DNA of 64,000 nt from Buddleja alternifolia. Taxonomy: Eukaryota > Streptophyta > Magnoliopsida > Lamiales > Scrophulariaceae. The DNA lies in NCBI GenBank assembly GCA_019426215.1, contig CM033393.1, positions 14,294,046 to 14,358,045 on the forward strand, written 5' to 3'. Shown here piece after piece: positions 56,481 through 64,000 of the stretch; position 1 is the first letter of the stretch; every line of letters begins with the position of its first letter. The notes beneath the pieces are model-generated. The model worked only from the letters and a program-made list of their open reading frames with translations. It searched no databases and was not told where the DNA came from. Made by a program: the position numbers and the translations under genes.

Positions 56481-58803
56481 ACTTCATAGAACATAAAGGT
56501 GTGAAGCCTCCTGCTGGTATGGGACAGTGGAAGGTGGATCACGATCACATGATATGATTACAAAAGTACATGGGTTATGTCCTCTGATTCATACGTAACA
56601 TACTCGATTAATTTAACTTGTGATGTGTTATTCTATTCTTTTGCTTGCCATCGTATATGTCCATGTCGTTATTGATTTTTGCTGCAGATTCTATCTCTCC
56701 TGATAAGGTAAAGCAAGCCATTAGCCTACCTCACTGGGTCATTCGGACTCACCCCTCCTTCTTTCTTCCTTTTCAGATAAGCTTAGAATGTCGGATACAA
56801 ATGGAGAAATGAGAAATAAAGGAAGCATTGGTTTGTTTCTATCAAAGGGAGTAATGTTTTGGGATGTACGATTGGGTATGTATATGTTTTGGCTTGGAGA
56901 TTTGTAATTGATAGGGTTATTGTTTAATTGTGTAAGACTGATGAATAAGGTACTGTTGGTTTAAGTGGAATGAAATTCTTTTAGTTTTAGTAGATGAAGA
57001 ATTGGTATAGTTCTGACGCTTGGCGCTAGCTCGAGAAAGGACAGTCTCGTGGATCGAGCTAGTGTCGCGGTGTAGCGGGCCACCAGGTGGTCGGTGGGCG
57101 TTACAGGTTCAGGCCTCGGTTCTTGAACAGATGTATTTGGGGGAGTTTCATTTTGATCTTCTAGAACAATTTTCCTACCTTTGCCCCCTTCCAAGACATA
57201 CTCATCCTCAAGGAAGTGAGCTTGTAGGGCCACGATGATTCTTTGATCATCATGCAGGTAAAAGAAGAATCCCATGGAATCTTCAGGATAACCAATGAAA
57301 TGTCCCATTAGGGATCTTGCCTCCAATTTCTCCACTTTAGTCTTCTTGACATAAGCGGGGCATCCCCAAATCTTAATATGATTAAGACTCGGTTTCCTAT
57401 TATTTTACATCTCATGCAGAGTTTTAGGAATGGATTTGGAGGAACATCTGTTCAAAACATGAGCAGCGGTAAGGAGCGCAAATCCCCACAACGAAATGGG
57501 TAAATCAGTGTAACCAAGCATGGAACGAACCATGTCCAACATTGTTCGATTCCTTCTCTCGGCTACTCCATTCAGTTGAGGAGTTGCTGGTGGTGTTAGT
57601 TGTAACATTATTCCTTGATGTCTTAGGAATTCATCAAACTCGGCACTCATATATTCTCCTCCACGATTCGATCGTAGAGTTTTTTATATTTTGCCCAGTT
57701 TGATTTTCTACTAACGCCTTGAACTCTTTGAATCTTTCAAAGGATTCAGACTTTTGCTTCATCAGATACACTAGACCAAATCTTGAATGGTCATCAGTGA
57801 AAGATATGAAGTAGTAGAAACCTCCACGAGCCATTTCTCCAAATAGTCCACAGACGTCGGTATGCACTAATCCTAAGACTTGCGTAGCCCTTTCAAAAGT
57901 CCCTGTGAAGGGGGATCTAGCCATCTTGCCTAAGAGACATGATTCACAAGTAGGAATAGGGTCCGACCCTAGTGAGCTTAAAATCCCATCTTTTTCCATT
58001 TTGTGGATCTTGCGCTCTCCGGCATGGCCTAGTCTAAGATGCCGCTTGAGTCTTAAGTTAGTTTCTTGCCTACCACGTTTACGTGTTACAACATTAACAT
58101 CAGATGAATAACGGACATTTAAATAATACAAACCATTAACTAACACATGCATTGCCAACTAATTTATTTCCATAATAAATGTCGCAATTTAATTTAGAAA
58201 AACGGAATGTATATCCAATCTTAACTAAGACAAGAATAGATACAATGTTCTTAAGCCCCTTGGGAAAAACCAAAACATTATCTAAAAACAGTAAATGTCC
58301 AAAATTCAAATAAAGAGAAGTAGATCTGATCCTAGTAGCTGCGACGCTTTCCCCGCTGCCTACTTTGATCATCACTTCTTCTCGGCCCAGTTTTCTACTT
58401 CTCTTTAGATCCTGATCCAAACAACAAACATGGGCACTAGCCCCTGAGTCCAGAATCCACGAAGTAGAAAATACGGTCATAGAACAGTTAGTTTCAAAAA
58501 CTAATAGTTCCATACCTTGTGCACCTTTGCCTAATTTGGGACAGTTTCTCTTCCAGTGGCCAAGCTCACCGAACTCGAGACATCTATCCATTTTCTTAGG
58601 TCCTTTGCTCTTACGGCCATGTCCTAACTTCTTTGAAGTTCTTATGGATACTTTCTTTTGCCTTTTCCTCTTTCCATCACGTTGATCATCAAATGTATCA
58701 TTCGTTAAATAGATAGAAGAATCCCTCTTCTTGTTCGTCCTAATACGAGCTTGTTCGATTTCAAACTTCTTAGTTAGCCCAACTAATGAACAAGCTATAT
58801 CAT

Positions 58804-60159
58804 TGATAAGAGGCGTTTTTACGTGTTTTTAAGCCTATGATCTGATATTGTTGGAGTTATTTATTGCCTAAATCATGCCACAGTTGCGTTTAATTGGGGT
58901 GTTAAGTGATTTCAGGTGATAAACGAGAGCACACGAAGAAAAAGGCGAAAAAACGGTGCACGACACTTTTTGAAGCCTGTCGACCACGCCCAGGAGCCGA
59001 TCAAGAACAACAAACTTGATCCCTGTTGACCGCGCCTCGGCGCTGCACTACCCGCGCCTAGGCGCCGTTATACCCGCGCCCGAGCGCCGTACTATCCACG
59101 CCTGGGCGCCGCCGGACTTCTCCCCCAAGAAAAGTATGCCACGTAGGCCGCGCCTAGGCGCCGTATTTCCCGCGCCTAGGCGCCGGCGTAACCGTTTTTC
59201 AGTTGTTTAAAAGCTAAATTTCAGATAGAAAGGGGGGTTCGAAAATCTGGGAATTGGAGACACTTTGCTAGGTTTTTGAGCCACAATTTCATCAACAATT
59301 GAAGGGGAAGAAGGGGGATTGAGCTAGAGATTGAAGCTACAAGCAAGGATTCATCATCATTCAAGACTTAGGGAGTTTCTTTTGCATTTCATTTACATGT
59401 TTATGTTAATAACTATGTATATGATTGTTTTAGACCTTCTTGAGCTATTAAATATGAGCTAATCTTGTAGAACTAAGACCATGTGAAGGCTTAATTTACG
59501 AATCATTATATGTGAAGTTAATTTTTGTATTAATTCTCCTATTGCTTTGTGTGTTGATTTTGTGCTTTTATTCCAATCATGTGTTTGATCACCATATGCT
59601 TGCTATTGTGCCTAATCTAGTCATTCGAGAGAAGATAGGTTAGGGTTCAAAGAAATCAACACATCATCCGAAACTAATGTGGAATTGCTCCTAGAAATAG
59701 GTAAAGATTTCCGGGTGCTGTTAGCCGGATTTATCCGGGAAAGCTCTAGAACGTTAATGCGTGGTTATTGATTAGATTCTCGGATAGACATATTTAGAGA
59801 ACCGTCAATCAATCATAGGATTGTTATGTGCCGAGACATCGGGTAATAGTTAATTAAGGAGTTTCCACCAAAGCAATAGGAGTCTAATAATTCGAAGAGT
59901 AGCTCGCGTATATTGATGCATAGATTAGGTTATAGCATGTGCCTTAGTCGTTTATCGCTCTTGAGTTTTAATCTATAGTCTGTTTCTCTTTGTTCTTCAC
60001 TTGTTTCTCGTTATAGTGCAATTTACTTTCGTCCATTTTCATTAATCAAAAGCTAAAAATCCAAGTCCTTGAGGTTCGACAACCCGGACTTTTTGTCCAC
60101 TTTATTACTACCGCGACTAGTACACTTCCTATTAGAGCACGTTAAGTATTAGCGTGTCA
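58804..60159 (+). repeat. 5' LTR of G2 (1356 bp)
   Basis: It starts tgataagaggcg and ends gcgtgtca. Interior blocks match S1 and S2 ('gattagattctcggatag', 'gccgagacatcgggtaa', 'ttattactac'). It is about 280 bp shorter than S1 and S2. Confidence 0.93.
59030..59212 (+). promoter_or_regulatory. G2 LTR: GC-rich 22-bp array upstream of a TATA-like box
   Basis: Four consecutive units start at 59030, 59052, 59074 and 59096. Each has about 16 conserved bases (consensus ccgcgcctrggcgccg, near-palindromic) and about six variable bases (cactac, ttatac, tactat). Two more units with the same 22-bp step lie at 59148-59189. A TATA-like tttaaaa follows at 59206-59212, aligned with TATAAAA of S2. The regulatory role is inferred from position. 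Confidence 0.75.
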
Positions 60160-60165
60160 AGTTTT

Positions 60166-60182
60166 TGGCGCCGTTGCCAGGG
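60166..60182 (+). other. Primer-binding site of G2 (tRNA-Asp)
   Basis: tggcgccgttgccaggg matches the complement of the tRNA-Asp 3' end with one mismatch (a for g at position 14). It lies six bases after the LTR. Confidence 0.9.
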
Positions 60183-60321
60183 ATGTGGTTTATTTTAGTT
60201 TTTGATTTTTGTTTTACGTTTTCATAATTCCTAGTTTGTTGTTTATTTTCTTGTTTCCTTTTATTTTTCGTACTAGTCTAATTTCGTTCTTGTGTTTAAT
60301 TGCTAGATTCTTGTGTGGTGC

Positions 60322-61765
60322 ATGACCCGTTCCTCAAACGAGCCTCTATACGAGTTGGAGCCCGAAATTGAACGAGTGTTTCGGACTAATAGGCGAGCAA
60401 GAGAAATGGCCAATAATTTGGACATGAACTTACCGGAAAATAGGGAGTGGTTACAAGGTTCTACAAGCCATGCAAGGGGCACCTCCTCCACAACTTCCGT
60501 CGGTTCGGGGTAGCTTACCACCTAGGGTCCATACCATTCCGGGGCCCGTGGTCGTGCCTAACTTCTTTGCACCTAACTACCACATTCCGGCTCATATCTT
60601 TAATATGGTGCAAGGAGATCCTTTCTATGGAGAACCGCACGAATCACCTCACGCTCATTTGGAAACCATAGACGAAGCTCTTGTGACCATTCAATATCAC
60701 CCACGGGATCTTGATGCAATTCGTCTAAGAGTCATCCATTTCTCATTGAAGGATAGGGTGACAACATGGTATAAATCCTTACCTCCGCAATCTATTACAA
60801 CTTGGCTTGAGTTGGTCGATGCCTTTCTAAACAAATTCTACCCACCCTCCAAAATTAACGAGCTCCGGAGTAACATTAAAGGGTTTAGGCAAAGAAGTAA
60901 TGAGTCTCTAGCCGAGACTTGGGCTAGATATAAGGGCATGCTCCAAAAATGCCTCGATCATAATTTTGGTTTGAATGAACAAGTACTACATTTTTATGAT
61001 GGGGTTCGGTCGCGTATTCGGAATAGGCTCAATGCAGGTGCGGGTGGAGATCTCCTTGGGTTAGATTGTCAACGTGTATGGGACAAAATAGAACAATTGG
61101 CCCGGGAAGATGAGCTTTATCCCGACGATGAAGAGGCCTCATCCTCTAAAAAGGTTGCTTGTGTTGAGGAAGTGGTTGAGGGAGTAGTGGCTTTGGAACC
61201 GTAGGTTGAAGACGTCAATTATGTTGGGAATCATAATCGACAACGGTTGGACTTTCACATACCCGAGAATTTTTCAAAAAGGCCCAACCCCGCACAAAAC
61301 GCACAACCAAGGATTTATCAAGCTCCTCGACCTCCTTTCAACAACCCGCCTCCGAGGCAAGGCATTCCAAATGTCCAAGGGCAAGGGCAAGCACGACCTC
61401 CTACAATCGACGAGCGACTTAATGATCATATAAGGAAATCGGACACGTCGATCAATGAACTCCGTAATATGATGAAGGATATGTTCATGGAAATGAAAGA
61501 TATGAGGACACAAATGGGGCAAATCTCCTCCGCGGTAAATGGTAGAGCCCCGGGAACTCTACCAAGTGACACAGAGAGGAACCCGAAAGATCAATGCCAT
61601 GCCATCACTTTGAGAAGTGGGAAGCAGTTGAAAAAGATTCAACACTGCCGTCCACGCCTAGGCGCGAGGAAGCCCACGCTCAGGCGCCGTCTACACCCAA
61701 TCAGGACCAACTGCCACTGTCAGCGGCGCCCGAGCGCCGAACCAAACGTGCCCAGGCGCCGATGA
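60322..61765 (+). pseudogene. G2 gag, one frameshift and one stop
   Basis: An N-terminal segment starting M-T-R-S-S-N-E-P (60322) ends at 60513 after a one-base shift near 60450-60480. The main frame (60470 onward) covers P-P-R-V-H-T-I-P-G-P-V and the gag core with P-H-A-H-L-E-T, R-L-R-V-I-H-F-S-L-K-D and K-F-Y-P-P-S-K, a variant of Athila/Tat gag. A TAG at 61202 interrupts the same frame, probably one transition from CAG. It then runs on through M-R-T-Q-M-G-Q-I-S and L-R-S-G-K-Q-L to TGA at 61763. No zinc knuckle is evident. The last 110 bases cross the 22-bp array. Confidence 0.85.
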
Positions 61766-61780
61766 CAGCGCCCAGGCGCC
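61652..61780 (+). repeat. Internal copy of the GC-rich 22-bp array at the G2 gag-pro junction
   Basis: Units with ccacgcctaggcgcg, ccacgctcaggcgccg, gcgcccgagcgccg, gtgcccaggcgccg and gcccaggcgccg lie in two runs at 22-bp steps (61652, 61674; then about 61726, 61748, 61770). They are the same kind of unit as in the LTR (59030). The gag frame ends inside the array and the pol frame emerges from it, offset by +1. Confidence 0.8.
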
Positions 61781-64000
61781 GCCTCCTGTTTCCTTCGGGG
61801 CTAGTTCGTCGACTCCAACGCCTCCTCCTCCCATTGAGATCCGTCTTCCCTTCCCAAACGCACAGAAGAAGAAAAAGAAGGAGATGGATCCGAGTTTCAT
61901 CCGTATTTTATCCATTCTTCGTGAGGTGAGAATAAATATTCCTTTGGTGGATGCTATTTTGCAAATGCCGAACTATGTTAAGTTTTTCAAGGATATTCTC
62001 TCCAAAAAGCAAAAATGGGAGGAAAACGAAACCGTTTGTCTAACCGAGGAGTGCTCCGCCGTCTTACTCAACAAATTGCCTCGCAAGCTCAAGGACCCCG
62101 GGAGCCTTACCATACCATGCACTATTGGTCATCTCACTTTTGACAAGGTGCTATGCGATTCGGGGGCAAGTATCAATCTTCTTCCCTATTCTATCTTCAA
62201 GAAGCTCGGTCTTGGGACGCCCAAGCCTACATCGATATCATTGCAATTGGCGGACCGTTCAATTAAGCACCCGAAGGGCATCATTGAAGATGTAATTGTG
62301 CAAGTGGACAAATTCTACTTCCCGGTAGATTTCGTGGTGCTCGACATGGAAGAGGATGTAGAAGTACCGTTGATTCTAGGGAGACCCTTCCTTGCTACGG
62401 GTAAGGCAATCATAGACGTCGCCAATGGTAAGCTAACTCTTCATGTGGGTGATGAGAAGGTTATATTTGACGTATTCAGAGTGCTTAAACATCCATATGA
62501 TAATGATTCATGTTTACGCATCGATGCATTTGACACTTTGATTGGTGAGACATTTCAGGAACACATGGTAGATGACCCGCTAGAGGCATGCCTTTTGCAA
62601 TCCATGGATGTCGATTCGGCAATTGAGGAGAAGTTGGAAATCGTGTGTGAATTAGAAAAGCAACCTCCTTACCTCGTTATGGGGGTTGAAAAGTTAGAGC
62701 GATCGCTCTCGGCTCCTCCTCGCCCTTCCATTGAAGAGGCCCCTATCCTTGAGTTTAAACCGTTGCCTTTACATTTGAAATATGTGTTTTTAAATGATAA
62801 TAAGACATTGCCCTTAATTGTCTCATCTTCTTTGACAGGGGCACAAGAGGACCAACTCGTGGGAGTGTTGAAGGCCAACAAGAAAGCTTTCGGGTGGGCA
62901 ATTGCGGACATTAAGGGCATTAGCCCAGCTATATGCATGCATAAGATCCTAATGGAGGACTCCACCAAGCCTACACGTCAACCACAAAGGAGGTCTAACC
63001 CACAAATCCAAGAGGTAGTAAAGAAAGAGGTCATTAAGTTACTCGACGCAGGTATAATCTACCCTATCTCTGATAGTGCATGGATAAGTCCTACACATGT
63101 GGTTCCTAAGAAAGGAGGCATAACTGTGATTAAAAATGCAAACAATGAATTGATTCCCACACGTATGCTCACCGGGTGGCGAGTATGCATAGATTATCGT
63201 AAGTTGAATGACGCCACCCGTAAAGACCATTTTCCCCTCCCTTTCATCGACCAAATGCTTGAAAGGTTAGCTGGGCACGATTTTTATTGTTTTCTAGATG
63301 GATACTCCGGCTATAATCAAATTGCCATAGATCCCGAGGACCAAGAGAAAACCACTTTCACTTGTCCCTATGGTACGTTTGCTTATAGACGGATGCCATT
63401 TGGATTGTGCAATGCCCCGGCCACCTTTCAAAGGTGCATGATGGCCATTTTCCATGACATGGTTGAGGAGTTCCTTGAGATTTTTATGGACGATTTTTCT
63501 GTTTTTGGAACATCCTTTGATACATGTCTAGATCATTTGACTCGTGTTTTAAAACGTTGTGAGGAAACCAATCTTGTTTTAAATTGGGAGAAGTGCCATT
63601 TCATGGTACGGGAAGGGATTGTGCTAGGTCACAAGGTCTCTCATAGAGGGATTGAAGTAGACCGAGCCAAGATTGAGGTCATTGAGAAACTTCCCCCTCC
63701 TATCTCGGTTAAGGCCGTGAGGAGTTTCCTTGGGCATGCCGGTTTTTATAGGCGGTTTATTTTGAATTTTTCCAAAATTGCAAAACCATTGTCTAACTTG
63801 CTCATTAAAGATGCACCGTTTGATTTCGACTCTACTTGTATGCAGGCATTCCTAATTTTGAAGGAGCGATTGATATCCGCCCCCATCATGGCACCGCCCG
63901 ATTGGAGCTTACCATTCGAATTGATGTGTGATGCTAGTGACACCGCCGTGGGGGCGGTATTGGGCCAACGAAAGGGAAAGGTATTTCAAACAATTTACTA
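61667..64000 (+). CDS. G2 pol (partial): protease, RT, RNase H start
   Basis: The frame is open from just after a TAG (61664-61666) in the array to the window end, over 770 codons with no stop. Landmarks: P-P-P-P-I-E-I-R-L-P-F-P (about 61820); M-P-N-Y-V-K-F-F-K-D (61968); protease C-D-S-G-A-S-I-N-L-L-P (62155) and L-I-L-G-R-P-F-L-A-T-G (62373); a linker with L-K-Y-V-F-L and F-G-W-A-I-A-D-I-K-G-I; RT with V-C-I-D-Y-R-K-L-N (63184), L-D-G-Y-S-G-Y-N-Q-I, Y-R-R-M-P-F-G-L-C-N-A-P and active site F-M-D-D (63484); F-L-G-H-A-G-F-Y-R-R-F-I; RNase H start with M-C-D-A-S-D (63926). All catalytic residues in view are present. The start codon is uncertain because translation probably depends on gag. Confidence 0.92.

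Larger units (their letters stand above)
54476..57105. mobile_element. T1: solo gypsy-type LTR (2630 bp) inside A3 pol
   Basis: The exact 5-bp TSD ggttc lies at 54471-54475 and 57106-57110. The ends tgtaacaccc and gggcgttaca are typical of Tekay/Del- or Retand-type gypsy LTRs; the family is my inference. There is no PBS, polypurine tract or coding frame. It contains dinucleotide runs (AT and CA, about 54764-54823) and a direct repeat of about 95 bp starting gggagctaagtgc (56231 and 56385). Confidence 0.85.
50176..58803 (-). mobile_element. A3: copia element inside A2, with hAT, T1 and G2 inserted
   Basis: Right to left: end of gag (58803) through protease, integrase, RT and RNase H to 52884, polypurine tract, 3' LTR 52868-50176. 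G2 cuts gag at 58803, so the gag start, leader and 5' LTR are beyond the window. The flank atttc (50171-50175) predicts the TSD. A3 carries a hAT-like element in its LTR and solo LTR T1 in pol. Confidence 0.92.
52884..58803 (-). pseudogene. A3 gag end and pol, split by T1
   Basis: From the right: gag tail; zinc knuckle C-L-E-F-G-E-L-G-H-W-K-R-N-C with the second Cys changed to Phe (about 58590-58550); protease W-I-L-D-S-G-A-S; integrase zinc domain (H-L-R-L-G-H, C-E-S-C, about 58060-57920); integrase core with a one-base shift near 57680 and S-N-R-G where S-D-R-G is expected; N-G-V-A-E-R-R-N at about 57580. T1 interrupts at 57105-54476. RT follows with about 130 bp missing near 54250 compared with A1, but with Y-V-D-D intact (about 53860). 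RNase H ends at the stop 52884. Pieces are long and similar to A1, so A3 is moderately young. Confidence 0.9.
58804..64000 (+). mobile_element. G2: Athila/Tat-like gypsy element, youngest, runs off the window
   Basis: 5' LTR 58804-60159, tRNA-Asp PBS 60166-60182, gag with a frameshift and one stop, then an open pol frame through protease, RT and the start of RNase H to base 64000. It is inserted in A3 gag after atcat (58799-58803), which predicts the TSD. S1 and S2 are LTRs of the same family. Confidence 0.93.

Noticed and set aside
61274..61915. Minus-strand ORFs opposite G2 gag
   Set aside because: They are shadows of the gag frame and of the GC-rich array.
1..64000. CRISPR array, rRNA, bacterial operons or terminators
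   Set aside because: No such structure is visible. The 22-bp arrays are not CRISPR: repeats are near-palindromic, spacers are only about six bases, and the context is a plant LTR.

Overview
The window is plant nuclear DNA, almost certainly from a dicot, that consists almost entirely of nested LTR retrotransposons. The evidence is Ty1/copia elements primed by initiator tRNA-Met, Ty3/gypsy elements primed by tRNA-Asp, 5-bp target-site duplications (TSDs), a hAT-like DNA transposon with an 8-bp TSD, high A+T content and strong pseudogenisation. I see no host gene, rRNA, tRNA gene or CRISPR array. The species cannot be named from the sequence alone.

Left block (306-11266). G1 is an Athila/Tat-like gypsy element on the minus strand. 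It keeps gag and protease remnants but no reverse transcriptase (RT) or integrase. A solo gypsy LTR (S1, 1923-3563, TSD aacgc) lies in its 3' part. A solo SIRE-like copia LTR (S3, 5467-9149, TSD tcaag) splits its protease. S3 is swollen to 3.7 kb by a 531-bp tandem array whose junctions each carry a 40-bp inverted copy of upstream LTR sequence. G1's 5' LTR stops after 56 bp at another gypsy LTR (S2, 11267-12897) that has no matching TSD.

Middle block (12898-31122). B is a decayed copia element. A complete 13,952-bp SIRE/Maximus-like element, SIRE1 (13811-27762, TSD cctta), is inserted in it. SIRE1 has two 1506-bp LTRs, gag, pol with the RT active site deleted, and a long extra ORF after pol that is readable only if two short GT-AG introns are removed.

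Right block (31123-64000). SIRE2 (minus strand) is inserted in the 3' end of B. Its 3' LTR is split by copia element A1 (31726-37302). Its integrase is split by A2 (plus, from 45789), A2 is split by A3 (minus, from 50176), and A3 carries a hAT insertion (51459-52363, TSD gtcacaag), a 2.6-kb solo gypsy LTR called T1 (54476-57105, TSD ggttc) and gypsy element G2 (58804 to the window end). G2 has an uninterrupted pol frame to base 64000 and looks youngest. The nest is five levels deep (B, SIRE2, A2, A3, G2). The missing halves of SIRE2, A2 and A3 should follow, in reverse order, beyond the window.

The signals most worth a second look are: (1) arrays of short units with a 21-22 bp period just upstream of the TATA box in the gypsy LTRs, with period conserved but sequence not, and a second array inside G1 and G2; (2) the templated-inversion tandem array in S3; (3) the apparently spliced extra ORF of SIRE1; (4) a double hairpin with a variable poly(C) loop near the end of the SIRE LTRs.
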